Source of the DNA: Bacteroidaceae bacterium
GTDB taxonomy: Bacteria > Bacteroidota > Bacteroidia > Bacteroidales > Bacteroidaceae
NCBI GenBank assembly: GCA_017524545.1
Contig: JAFXVN010000041.1
Span: 1 to 64,000 of the forward strand
DNA length: 64,000 bases
Direction of reading: 5' to 3'
Shown here: positions 16,209-25,392 of the stretch, in pieces
Position numbering within the stretch: position 1 is the first letter of the stretch
Layout of the letters: each line of letters begins with the position of its first letter
The notes under the pieces: model-generated
The model's database searches: none
Told to the model about the DNA's origin: nothing
Seen by the model: only the letters and a program-made list of their open reading frames with translations
Made by a program: the position numbers and the translations under genes

Positions 16209-19200
16209 ATGAAATTAAGGCAACTATTAACCTCACTGCTCCTGCTCACCAGCGGAGCGGTATCTGCCGCTCTCACCACGGGATACTACCACGTGAAGAG
16301 CTACAACGGCAAGTATTTGACCGAGAACACCAACAATCACACGCTGGTCTGCTCCGACCTCATCGGGAACAGCTACTCGCAGGTGTGGAAGCTCACGGTC
16401 AGTGGCAGCAATGTGACACTACAGAATGTACTGACAGAAAGGTACATCAAAGGACAAGGCAGTGCTTCGTACCAGTACACTACCGACACCTACAGCACCA
16501 ACTTCGTTTGGGGCGAAGCCAATGATTCCTACACCTTCAAGTACGACCCCTATGGCTTCTATGCAGGTGGCCTGCATTGCGCAGCCAGCAACAATGTTGT
16601 GCAGTATGATGTCTCCGAGAGCAAGTCGAAGTGGACGCTTGAAGCCGTCACAGTGGATGCCGCTGCCCTTGCAGCCGAGCAGCAAATGACAGCGGAGGCT
16701 ACTGCCGACCAGCTCACACAGTTCTTCACGACGACTGCCTGCACAATCATCAGGGACAACTATGTAATGATGAGCGATGCCAACCTGCGCAATGCCATGA
16801 GCGCACTGCCCACATCGGTACAGGACATGGCCATCAAGGTGAAGAACAACGCATGGACCACCTACACTGGTTGGGACAAGACGGAGCTTGACTTCCGCGT
16901 AGGCAACTATAAGGCCTACAGCCATCACGACCGTTGGGCCGGCATTATCGGCTGCGGTTACGTCATGGGGCGTCTCTCCAATCCGACTGGTATCTATGCC
17001 CAAGCTGGTGAATATCTGCATGTTTATATGGGTGCCATTCCTTCGGGCCAGAGCGTGAAGCTGGAAGTGGCTGGCGCTGGACAAGGGACAGGCGCAACCT
17101 ACAACCTTCACGAAGGTATGAACACCCTGCTGATGGCTACGACGGGCAACTGCTACGTGCTCTACGAGGTGGACAACACCACCGACGGCAAAGCGCCCTA
17201 CACCGCAATTGACTCCTATCCCGCCATTACCGTCCACATCGAGGGCGGAACGGTGCAGGGCTACTTCGACCTTACCAAGGGCGACGACAACAGCGACTGG
17301 GCTAAACTCCAGCAGCACCTGCTGAAATGTCCTTCCACCGTTGAGTTGAAGACCAACAACCTGCTCTTCCACATGACCGCATCGCTCGTCACAGAAGCCT
17401 GCCCCACCAACATGGTCGAGTTGCTCGGCGAGTGGGACAAGATACTCGACATGGAATACAGCCTCATGGGGTTAGAGGACTACAACGGCTACTGGAACAA
17501 CCTGCTCGGTGCCACCGACGTCGATGGAGATAAGTACATGTACGCCACCAACTACGGCACCTACTACAATACCAGCACCATCTCCACCGTAATGAACTAC
17601 GCCGAGATGTTTGCAGGCGGAGCGCTTTGGGGACCTGCACACGAGAACGGGCACATCTTCCAGAAGTACATCAACATGATTGGGCAGACAGAGGTATCGA
17701 ACAACCTCTTCTCCAACGTGGCCATCTTCAACAACGGACACCTCACATCCCGTGCCTCAAACATCAGCACTACGTTTGAGAACATGGCAAACAACGTCTT
17801 CTGGAACGAAAGAGGCATTTGGGAACGCACACACCTCTACTTCCAGCTCTACCAGTTCTTCCACATCCTGGGCAACAAGACTGACTTCTACCCCGAGCTC
17901 TTCAAGGCTCTGCGCAACGACCCGATGGCACACTCAGGCTTCACCTTCACCGCTGCCACCGACGACTACCTCAAGTTCTACAAGAAGTGCTGCGAGGTCA
18001 GCGGCTATGACCTGACCGAGTTCTTCCAAGCCTACGGCTTCTTCGTCATTCCTTCGCTTACCACATACGTCATCGATGATGTCAGCAAAGATGCCTATAA
18101 GGTGGAAGACTATGCAGACTACTACCTCACCATCACCCAGAAAGAGATAGACGACGTCAAGGCATACGTAGCCGGTCTGAACCTGCCCAAGGCCAACATC
18201 ATCTTCATCGAAGACCGCATCTCGGCTCCCGACGCCACCTACCCAGGAGCAGCAGGAGCAAAGAAGACAGCCTTCTCCAACGAATACCCCATCGGTCAGG
18301 CTGGCGAGACAGGACAGTACACAGACTTCGGTGCCACATGCTCAGCATACAAGTATAACGTGACTAACAACAAAGTCACGATGGAAGGCACAGGAGCCGT
18401 CGGCTTCAAAGTCTATGACAGCACAGGCAACCTGCGCGGCCTCTACAACACCTACACCTTCACCCTGCCAGACGGCATCGGCACAGGCTACACCATCAAG
18501 GCAGCAGCAGGCAATGGCACAGATGCCACAGCAACCTTCGACGCCACCATCGGCGTCATTCCGTCCGACGTGACAGAGAACAACGGCGTAGGTGCTGGAG
18601 CAAAAGTCACAGCAGAGAATCAGTTAGTCAGCGGAAAGTTGTACTTACTGCGTAGCACAGCAACAGACAATCCTTGGATTACCGACGCCGGAACCTATTA
18701 TTCCGTACCCAACAAAGGAGGAACATTGGACACTTACTGCATGTATTACCTCATCAAGGATGGTGAAAACACATGGAAGATTAAGAACTACATGACAGGA
18801 AAGTACTGGGCCAAGCCTACAGCTGCGTCCACAACAAATCAAGGAGGATTGGTTCCTACAGACGAAGAAGGTGCAGGCAGTTGGACACTGAACTTCAACA
18901 GCAATGGCAACATTGATCCTCAATGTAATGGTTTCTATGTCAATCGCTCTTCACAGAAATTGCATGCTTGGAATTCGTCATTGTCGTCACAGATTTACGA
19001 AGTAGCTTATCCCTCCCTCTCCGAGTTTGAGGACAAGGACATTCGTGTCAGCTCTGACGCAGCAGCCTCCCTGCAGACAAATCAGTGGTATGTGATGTTC
19101 GACCGCGGGGCAAATCATGGCTATCTCTATGAGAACAACTCGAACCAGCTCTACAATACGGCCACTGCTCCCTCTGGCTCTGCTACGAGCAATGCCAAGT

Positions 19201-22200
19201 ACCTCGTCCGCATCGTAGGCTGGAACAACGAATACTACCTGCAGACTGGCCTCGGCAACTTCTTCGGCAACATACAGCAGAGCACGACGGTTCCCACGAC
19301 TGCCACTGCTACGGAGAAGATTACCATCAAGAAGATCTCCAATACCGACGGACACTTCTACCTGATGTCTGCCGCAGGCATTGTCCTCGATGCTAACGCT
19401 GTAACAAACGGCGACGCCAATGTCGTAGGTTGGGGCAACACAGCTCCCACAGCCACCGGTGGCAACAACGACTGGGCATTCTATCCGGTAGAGTTCGTTG
19501 ATTCTTGGGTTCCTGCCATCAACGAGGTCTATACCATCAACAACACGAACACGAGCCGCGGTGCAATGATGTACAACGGCAGCTCAGACTACGTCTGGAG
19601 CAGCGGCAAGAGCGGCACGTTCAGCGCTACTGACCCCAACTGTCAGTGGGTACTCGTATCGGCAGGAGAAGACAATCAATACTATATATATAATGTAGGC
19701 GCAGGAAGGTTTGCTATTCCTTCCGGCACAAACAGCACAGCATCATGGGTGTTCTCCAGCGATGCCGTAGCCATTACACTGATTAAGCAGAACGACGGCA
19801 CCTTCAAGATAAAGACGGTGAAGACTGACACCTACGCTGCCGTCAGCAACGGATATGCTGGTCCTATCATCAACTACAACGACATAGGCGGCAACTTCAC
19901 CATTACGAAGGTGGACGGCGACCAAAGCGCTACAGCGACGGCAGCCTTCAACAAACTTATCAAGAACCAGACGCTTCTCACCGCAGTACCCGACGGAGAG
20001 GGATGGTACGCCATCCGCATCAAGTCAGGCAATTATGCCGGCGAGTACGTCTATGCTCCCGAGAACGAGATTGCTTATGCTTCAGGTCGCAACTATCCCC
20101 TGACGTTTATGAATGCTGTCAATAAGCAACCCGCTATCGACAACACTTACTACCTGACACGCATCGTGAAGACTGACAATGGCTATGCTTGGATACTGCC
20201 CAACGGCAAGTATCTCTGCAAGAGCTCAAGCAACTACTTCCCCACAAGCACGACAACTCCTGTGGAGAACGTCAGCATCACATACAATGCTACCAACGGT
20301 ATGCAGTTCATACATGGCAGCTACAAAGCTACGCCCTACTACCTGAGCAGCAAGTACTTCATCGGTGAGACAAGCAACGTGGGCGGCTACTTCGATGTCT
20401 ATCCCGTCAGCCTCAACGACGCAGGACTCACAGCATGGCAGGTTCTCTGCGAAAATGCTCCTGAGACAGCTCAGATTAGGTGCACACGCAACGATGTAAG
20501 TGGCTTGACAACTGTTTACAAGAATGGCTACATCTTCCTGCCTACAACTGTGACACCCGAAAGCAGCGACTTTGTACTGGACGGTGCAATAGATGCTTCT
20601 GTAGATGCAGACGCCAAGACAATAACACTCAACTACAATCCTGACCTCGCAATAGTCGAAGGAGGCGTCGTTGTGGCTCAAGGATGGCAGACCGCATCCC
20701 GTGGCGGAGAAGTGATGCTCCTGAAAGTCGATGCTGCTCCCTTCAGGGATGCTACAGGTGTTTCTATCTCTCTTAGCCTCAAGGATGGATCGGAGGCTAA
20801 CATCTCGAAGCTGACACTCTATGAGGCTTCAAGCAACTCACCCGAAATTCTCTCTGCTGGCAATGACGGTGCTCCCACCAAGACTTCCGTTGCCGAAGCG
20901 AATGTTTCTGGCGCTACCGCCTCATTCTCCATTGCAAGTCTCGCCGCAGGTAACCACTACTATTGGGTAGGTGCAACGGTGAAGGACGATGCAGCGCTGG
21001 GTGCAGTCCTCGATGCTGCCGTAACAAGCATCACCTATACTTGCAACAATAAGGAAACCACGCTCGACCTGACTGCAGTAGGCGACCCCGCAGACCGAGG
21101 CGCTATGGTCTTCAACGTACACTCCTATCCCTTTCTGCCTCGCGACAATGGCAGCCGCGTCTATCGTATTCCCGCAATGGTTGTGGCTGACGACGGAAGT
21201 ATCGTTGTGGCAGCCGACAAGCGCTATCAAAGTTACACCGACATCGGCAATGGCGGCCACGTCATCGACATCGTGGTGCGCCGCAGTACCGACGGTGGAC
21301 GCACATGGAGCGAACCCGTGACCATCGCCAAGGGCGAAGGCTCCACCGCAAACGGCGGCGATGATAAGCGTTGCGGCTACGGTGACCCCAGCCTCGTCAA
21401 GGGTAAGGACGGCAAGCTCTATTGCCTCTTTGCCGCTGGCAACGAAGGCTACTTCTACGGTCAGAAAGGCATGTGCATGTCTGTCAGCACTGACAACGGC
21501 GTGACCTGGAGCAGCGGCGTAGGTAATCCGCCAGTTGACCTCTACTGGAGCGGTGCTATCAAGAACGTCGCCACCGCAGGTGCAGCTGGCTTTGGCCTTT
21601 ACGACTACTTCGTGACCTCCGGCCGTGGCCTCTACATCCCCGACGACGACATCCTAATGTACCTCATCCCTGCACAGACAATGACAAGCGCCACCGAGCA
21701 CACAGGAGATTCACAAGACTACATCTTCTATTCAAGAGACGGCGGTGAGTCATGGTACTTCAGCAATATCCCCATGGTTCAAGGAGGCGACGAAGCCAAG
21801 ATTATCCAGATGAACGATGGCTCGCTCTTCGGCTCCATCCGCAAGGGAGGTCAACGCCGCTTCAATACGGCCACCTACACCTGCAACGATGATGGCAAGA
21901 CGCTCAACTTCAACTTCGGCACACAATGGGACAACAGCCAGCTCACGCAGAGCAGCCAGAACAATCAGGACATCCTCTATTATCAGCGCGAGACGGTAAC
22001 AGGCAAGAAGGACTACATCTTCCACTCCATCACAACTGGAAACCATACGAACTTCAAGCTCTATTACAGTACTGACCAAGGTAACAACTGGACGGAGTTC
22101 CTCAACGTACAGACAAAGGGCACGCGCTACGTCACGATGGACAAGAGTGGCACCGATGAGAACCCCGGCAGCCTCTACCTCTTCTTCGAGGACCAGTCGC

Positions 22201-23417
22201 TGAACAGTGCCGGTGGCTATACAGACTACAACCACTATCCTCTGAATTTCATTGAGATTACCCGCGAACAACTGCTGCAGTACATCCCCGACCTGGATAA
22301 GTCTGCACTGGAGAAAGAGGTGATGATTGTCTATGGAACATCCGGTGAAGCTACATTCGGTTCATGGAGCGGTCTCACTTGGACTTCCAATGCTGCCAGC
22401 GGAGTTGCAGGTCTGACAATGACATTGAGTGACGGCTCACATGACAAATTCTCTTCTTTCAACAACCGCTACAATATGGCTTACCACCCCGCCGCTGCTA
22501 ATACAAACTCCACACTGACACTGACAGCTCCCGATGGATACATCATCACGGGCTATTCTGTACAGACGGGCGTTTATCAGGCTTCCACATACACGCTTAC
22601 CGCAGAAGACGGCACGTCCGTCATCCCTGCTAACCTCGGCAGCACTTACACACCGCTTGAGGTTTCGGGCTTGTCGGCAGCCTCTACAGCCATCACCGTC
22701 ACCACAACAGATGCCAGCAAGTGGTTGTCTCTGGCCAACTTCACTGTTACTATTCAGCCAATCATCACTTTGGACGAGACAGAAAACATGGCATCCACAA
22801 TCTCTGCTAACGATGGCAAGATTGTCAATGTGACACTCCACCGCAAGATTAACAAGGGCTTCAACAGCGTCGTGCTGCCCTTCGACCTCAATGCCGCACA
22901 GGTGCAAACGCTCTTCGGCGAAGACACTAAGGTCTATGCTTATAGCGAGGATAGCGACGATGCCAACAACGTTACTGTGAAGTTCAAAACCGTGACCGAT
23001 GGCACCATTGCTGCCAACCAGCCCGTACTCGTTGAGGCCACAGCTGCCAGCACAGAGAACCTCATCAGCAATGTAATCATCACGTATGAAGAGGAGCCAA
23101 AGGCCGAAGGAAGAAACATCGACTATGTAGGTCTCTACGCACCCGCGACTGTTCCTGAAGGCGACTACTTCATCTCAAAGGGAGCCATCTACAAGAGCAC
23201 TGGCGCAACCAGCATCAAGTCCTTCCGTGCTTTCCTGAAAGCCAAGGTGGAAGTTGACAATGTCAAGCTCTTCATCGGCGACGTCGAGGATGGCATTTCT
23301 GAAGTTGAAAGTGGAAAGCAGAAAGTGGAAAGTGCCATCTACAATCTCGCTGGTCAGCGCCTGCAGAAGATGCAAAAGGGCATCAACATTGTGAATGGAA
23401 AGAAAATAATGAAATAA
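16209..23417 (+). CDS. Secreted M60-like metallopeptidase fused to a GH33-type sialidase
   Basis: A 2,402-residue secreted protein. After a signal peptide (MKLRQLLTSLLLLTSGAVSA) and a beta-trefoil-like domain comes an M60/enhancin-type peptidase, at about residues 170-640, with the zinc motif HENGH at 478-482. Residues from about 800 to 1440 hold repeated beta-trefoil-like, probably glycan-binding, segments. A sialidase N-terminal domain (about 1446-1640) precedes a GH33-like propeller with YRIP at 1652-1655 and Asp-boxes (STDGGRTW at 1693, STDNGVTW, SRDGGESW, STDQGNNW). The tail, IYNLAGQRLQK to NGKKIMK, resembles a T9SS sorting domain. M60 enzymes cut mucin-type O-glycoproteins and sialidases remove terminal sialic acid, so one chain could do both. 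Confidence 0.9.
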   Translation: MKLRQLLTSLLLLTSGAVSAALTTGYYHVKSYNGKYLTENTNNHTLVCSDLIGNSYSQVWKLTVSGSNVTLQNVLTERYIKGQGSASYQYTTDTYSTNFVWGEANDSYTFKYDPYGFYAGGLHCAASNNVVQYDVSESKSKWTLEAVTVDAAALAAEQQMTAEATADQLTQFFTTTACTIIRDNYVMMSDANLRNAMSALPTSVQDMAIKVKNNAWTTYTGWDKTELDFRVGNYKAYSHHDRWAGIIGCGYVMGRLSNPTGIYAQAGEYLHVYMGAIPSGQSVKLEVAGAGQGTGATYNLHEGMNTLLMATTGNCYVLYEVDNTTDGKAPYTAIDSYPAITVHIEGGTVQGYFDLTKGDDNSDWAKLQQHLLKCPSTVELKTNNLLFHMTASLVTEACPTNMVELLGEWDKILDMEYSLMGLEDYNGYWNNLLGATDVDGDKYMYATNYGTYYNTSTISTVMNYAEMFAGGALWGPAHENGHIFQKYINMIGQTEVSNNLFSNVAIFNNGHLTSRASNISTTFENMANNVFWNERGIWERTHLYFQLYQFFHILGNKTDFYPELFKALRNDPMAHSGFTFTAATDDYLKFYKKCCEVSGYDLTEFFQAYGFFVIPSLTTYVIDDVSKDAYKVEDYADYYLTITQKEIDDVKAYVAGLNLPKANIIFIEDRISAPDATYPGAAGAKKTAFSNEYPIGQAGETGQYTDFGATCSAYKYNVTNNKVTMEGTGAVGFKVYDSTGNLRGLYNTYTFTLPDGIGTGYTIKAAAGNGTDATATFDATIGVIPSDVTENNGVGAGAKVTAENQLVSGKLYLLRSTATDNPWITDAGTYYSVPNKGGTLDTYCMYYLIKDGENTWKIKNYMTGKYWAKPTAASTTNQGGLVPTDEEGAGSWTLNFNSNGNIDPQCNGFYVNRSSQKLHAWNSSLSSQIYEVAYPSLSEFEDKDIRVSSDAAASLQTNQWYVMFDRGANHGYLYENNSNQLYNTATAPSGSATSNAKYLVRIVGWNNEYYLQTGLGNFFGNIQQSTTVPTTATATEKITIKKISNTDGHFYLMSAAGIVLDANAVTNGDANVVGWGNTAPTATGGNNDWAFYPVEFVDSWVPAINEVYTINNTNTSRGAMMYNGSSDYVWSSGKSGTFSATDPNCQWVLVSAGEDNQYYIYNVGAGRFAIPSGTNSTASWVFSSDAVAITLIKQNDGTFKIKTVKTDTYAAVSNGYAGPIINYNDIGGNFTITKVDGDQSATATAAFNKLIKNQTLLTAVPDGEGWYAIRIKSGNYAGEYVYAPENEIAYASGRNYPLTFMNAVNKQPAIDNTYYLTRIVKTDNGYAWILPNGKYLCKSSSNYFPTSTTTPVENVSITYNATNGMQFIHGSYKATPYYLSSKYFIGETSNVGGYFDVYPVSLNDAGLTAWQVLCENAPETAQIRCTRNDVSGLTTVYKNGYIFLPTTVTPESSDFVLDGAIDASVDADAKTITLNYNPDLAIVEGGVVVAQGWQTASRGGEVMLLKVDAAPFRDATGVSISLSLKDGSEANISKLTLYEASSNSPEILSAGNDGAPTKTSVAEANVSGATASFSIASLAAGNHYYWVGATVKDDAALGAVLDAAVTSITYTCNNKETTLDLTAVGDPADRGAMVFNVHSYPFLPRDNGSRVYRIPAMVVADDGSIVVAADKRYQSYTDIGNGGHVIDIVVRRSTDGGRTWSEPVTIAKGEGSTANGGDDKRCGYGDPSLVKGKDGKLYCLFAAGNEGYFYGQKGMCMSVSTDNGVTWSSGVGNPPVDLYWSGAIKNVATAGAAGFGLYDYFVTSGRGLYIPDDDILMYLIPAQTMTSATEHTGDSQDYIFYSRDGGESWYFSNIPMVQGGDEAKIIQMNDGSLFGSIRKGGQRRFNTATYTCNDDGKTLNFNFGTQWDNSQLTQSSQNNQDILYYQRETVTGKKDYIFHSITTGNHTNFKLYYSTDQGNNWTEFLNVQTKGTRYVTMDKSGTDENPGSLYLFFEDQSLNSAGGYTDYNHYPLNFIEITREQLLQYIPDLDKSALEKEVMIVYGTSGEATFGSWSGLTWTSNAASGVAGLTMTLSDGSHDKFSSFNNRYNMAYHPAAANTNSTLTLTAPDGYIITGYSVQTGVYQASTYTLTAEDGTSVIPANLGSTYTPLEVSGLSAASTAITVTTTDASKWLSLANFTVTIQPIITLDETENMASTISANDGKIVNVTLHRKINKGFNSVVLPFDLNAAQVQTLFGEDTKVYAYSEDSDDANNVTVKFKTVTDGTIAANQPVLVEATAASTENLISNVIITYEEEPKAEGRNIDYVGLYAPATVPEGDYFISKGAIYKSTGATSIKSFRAFLKAKVEVDNVKLFIGDVEDGISEVESGKQKVESAIYNLAGQRLQKMQKGINIVNGKKIMK

Positions 23418-23429
23418 CAAATCAATAGC

Positions 23430-23612
23430 ATGATGAAAAAGACATATATCACCCCACAGACACAAGTGGAGTTTGCACAGGCAGAGACGATGCTGGCAGC
23501 CAGCATCAGAAATATAGAAGGCGATGCTAACATCGGATTAAACAATGGGCCAGCCCCCGACGAAGCCGATGTCAAAAGCCACAACGACTTTGGCGAATCT
23601 ATCTTCGATTGA
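23430..23612 (+). CDS. Small conserved-type protein of unknown function (60 aa)
   Basis: It starts 12 bases after the M60-sialidase stop, so it is probably co-transcribed. The N-terminus MKKTYITPQTQVEFAQAETMLAAS is a pattern often seen in very small Bacteroidales proteins encoded beside large surface proteins. The rest is acidic and Gly/Asn-rich with no Cys (GDANIGLNNGPAPDEADVK). There is no signal peptide or membrane segment. Two start codons are adjacent (23430 and 23433). I do not know its function; a leader-plus-core peptide or a small partner of the upstream enzyme are both possible. Confidence 0.65.
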   Translation: MMKKTYITPQTQVEFAQAETMLAASIRNIEGDANIGLNNGPAPDEADVKSHNDFGESIFD

Positions 23613-23648
23613 TTCGCATCAGCTCACTGTAGTTTTCCAGAACTAACC

Positions 23649-23735
23649 AAAAACGGATTTCACGGTTTAGACGGATGGTTTAGCCCCTGATTATCAGTTC
23701 GGCTAAAATCCGCCTAAACCGTGAAATCCGTTTTT
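23649..23735. terminator. Strong bidirectional terminator hairpin
   Basis: Long arms (AAAAACGGATTTCACGGTTTAG, 23649-23670, and its complement at 23714-23735) flank a spacer that contains further pairing (GGTTTAGCC with GGCTAAAATC, imperfect). The right arm runs straight into TTTTTT, and the left arm gives a T-run on the other strand. It separates convergent genes. Confidence 0.85.
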
Positions 23736-23757
23736 TATTAGCCAGCCACTTCTTCCC

Positions 23758-24687
23758 TCAAAGGGTTGTCTGCTGCACAGCCTTGAAATAGCCGACGCTT
23801 TCGGCAATACCAATGAAGGGGTCGCTCATATCCTTTTCATACTCCAGACTTACAGACCCCTTGTAGCCCACCTTGCGAAGCGTTTTGACAAAGAGCGGGA
23901 AGTCGATGATGCCGCGACCAAGTTCAATGGCATGTCCTGCCTTCGTGGGAGCGGTGACATCCTTCAGATGGATGTCGAAGACGCGCTTGGCGTAACGCTT
24001 CAAGTCGCGAATCGAGTCACTGCCATAGCGCAGGTTATGCCCGATGTCAAGACATAAACCCATACGCGGGTCGCGATTCTTGACATCGTTCCAGATAGAC
24101 GTCGCATCGGGATAGAGCGCCATGTCGGGACCATGCAAATGGATGGCATAGCGGATGCCTGTCTCACGAACCTTTTGCTCCACACGGTCGAGCACATCAT
24201 AGCGTGGAGCCGTGTCGCCCCAAGCACCAGGAACACCCACAACAAGGTCAACTCCAACCCGCTGCGCGTAGGCAAAAGCCTTATCAACAGCCGCCTCGTC
24301 CTTCATATAGATGGGACCAACAGCATAGCCTATCACATTTGCAGCAGCAAGCTTCGACTTGAAGTCTGCCACCTGCCCCGCATCAGCATCAAGAGGCAGA
24401 TGAAAATCCTTGATGCAGAGATAATGCACGTCAATCCTTTTCATAAAGGAGAGCGTGGTGTCGAGGTCGAATTTGTGGAAAGTGTAACCCGCCATGCCGA
24501 GGTGGAAGGAAGACGCCTCTGATTCTCCCTTTGAAGGAGAGGCTTTTATGGTTGAGTTGGCTTTCCCTTCTGTCATCGGCTTGTCCTTTTCTCCCTTTGA
24601 GGGGGATTTAGAAAGGCTTTCTATGGGAGCCACCAAGAGTGCAGTTCCGGCAAGACTGCCACGAAGAAATGTTCTGCGAGTTATCAT
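23758..24687 (-). CDS. Sugar phosphate isomerase/epimerase-like TIM-barrel protein with Tat signal
   Basis: A 309-residue protein. The N-terminus ITRRTFLRGSLAGTALL is a twin-arginine export signal, implying a folded periplasmic enzyme. The body is an AP-endonuclease-2/xylose-isomerase-like barrel, with IHLHGPDMAL, MGLCLDIGHNL, FDIHLKDVT and SLEYEKD carrying likely metal-binding His/Asp/Glu. Between signal and barrel lies a low-complexity spacer with SPSKGE twice; each copy is encoded by a dispersed CTCCCTTTGAAGGAG-type palindrome. The substrate is unknown. It stands alone between a strong terminator and the divergent TIR-like operon. Confidence 0.85.
   Translation of the reverse strand: MITRRTFLRGSLAGTALLVAPIESLSKSPSKGEKDKPMTEGKANSTIKASPSKGESEASSFHLGMAGYTFHKFDLDTTLSFMKRIDVHYLCIKDFHLPLDADAGQVADFKSKLAAANVIGYAVGPIYMKDEAAVDKAFAYAQRVGVDLVVGVPGAWGDTAPRYDVLDRVEQKVRETGIRYAIHLHGPDMALYPDATSIWNDVKNRDPRMGLCLDIGHNLRYGSDSIRDLKRYAKRVFDIHLKDVTAPTKAGHAIELGRGIIDFPLFVKTLRKVGYKGSVSLEYEKDMSDPFIGIAESVGYFKAVQQTTL
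24517..24544 (-). repeat. In-frame palindromic element in the isomerase gene, copy 1
   Basis: On the coding strand it reads GCCTCTCCTTCAAAGGGAGA, giving A-S-P-S-K-G-E. It is a shorter relative of the GC-rich palindrome found at stop codons and in four other genes. Confidence 0.65.
24589..24612 (-). repeat. In-frame palindromic element in the isomerase gene, copy 2
   Basis: The coding strand AAATCCCCCTCAAAGGGAGA gives K-S-P-S-K-G-E, in the same reading phase as the first copy, 19 codons away in the signal-barrel spacer. Confidence 0.6.
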
Positions 24688-24781
24688 ATCATTTAATCAT
24701 TTACAGTTTACATATTACCATTTGTTCTACAAAAGTATAAAATAATTCTGGATTAAGGATTCAAGATTAAAGATTATTTCG

Positions 24782-24789
24782 TAAATTTG
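24782..24789 (+). promoter_or_regulatory. Candidate -7 box for the TIR-like/ATPase/DUF4435 operon
   Basis: TAAATTTG fits TAnnTTTG, 72 bases ahead of the first start codon. The leader between them is made of AAATGGTAAATGG-type words. Confidence 0.5.
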
Positions 24790-24807
24790 CAAGCAAATGA
24801 TAAGCGT

Positions 24808-24853
24808 GCCATGCTAAATGGTAAATGGCAAACGGTAAATGATTAAATGGTAA
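24808..24853 (+). repeat. AAATGGTAAATGG word cluster in the leader of the TIR-like operon
   Basis: Five imperfect copies of the word (C/T)AAATGGTAAA lie in the untranslated leader. The same word type precedes or lies near rnfD, galE, thrS and the DMT transporter. Confidence 0.6.
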
Positions 24854-24860
24854 AAGTAAG

Positions 24861-25388
24861 ATGAACACTCACAAAACCTACGTTGCATACGATGCCGACG
24901 GCGTGCTCGACCATGTGAACAGCAACCTCAGAACTTTCCAGCAGCTACATGCCTGGCAGCGGATGTACCCCAAGCGCTTCTGCTTCCTGAACATGGACGA
25001 AATCAACTTCTCCAGCGAACACGACGACCAAGTGGATAGCACAGTCAAGAACCACCTGCTCGAAGTCATGGCAAAAGCAGACAACCTGCTGGTGCTTGTG
25101 TCAAACATCACCAACGTGGAGAGTCCCATCCTGAACTGGCAGATAAGCAAGGCCGTCAATCGTTTCCATCTTCCTGTCATCATTGCATACGTCGGCAAGG
25201 AACAGCTCAACGACAACGCGGTGCAGGACAATTGGAGCCGCCTGCCCAACAAGATTCGCAAGTACATCGGACGCGACAGTGCCCGCATGTGCCACATCCC
25301 TCTCACCCAAGACAAGCTGGAGCGTGCCCTCGGTGCCTTTGCCGTCGGTGCGCAGACCTATCCCTGGAACTCAACGACAATCTTCTAA
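24861..25388 (+). CDS. TIR-like (ThsB/DUF1863-type) domain protein
   Basis: A 175-residue single-domain protein. Strand A (KTYVAYDADG), the stretch RFCFLNMDEINFSS, helix region NHLLEVMAKADNLLVLVSNIT and the following ILNWQISKAV to LPVIIAYVG follow the TIR-like fold of Thoeris ThsB, which senses phage and makes an NAD-derived signal. In that family the W-x-I motif usually carries the catalytic Glu (WEI); here it reads WQI (Gln94), although Glu87 is close by. The next gene starts four bases after the stop. Its base composition resembles core genes. It may be a sensor, effector or regulatory subunit of the ATPase-TOPRIM pair. Confidence 0.72.
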   Translation: MNTHKTYVAYDADGVLDHVNSNLRTFQQLHAWQRMYPKRFCFLNMDEINFSSEHDDQVDSTVKNHLLEVMAKADNLLVLVSNITNVESPILNWQISKAVNRFHLPVIIAYVGKEQLNDNAVQDNWSRLPNKIRKYIGRDSARMCHIPLTQDKLERALGAFAVGAQTYPWNSTTIF

Positions 25389-25392
25389 AGCC

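Noticed and set aside
15992..16279. A minus-strand open frame upstream of the M60-sialidase gene
   Set aside because: It overlaps the signal peptide of the real gene on the other strand, crosses its promoter and has no recognisable domain.
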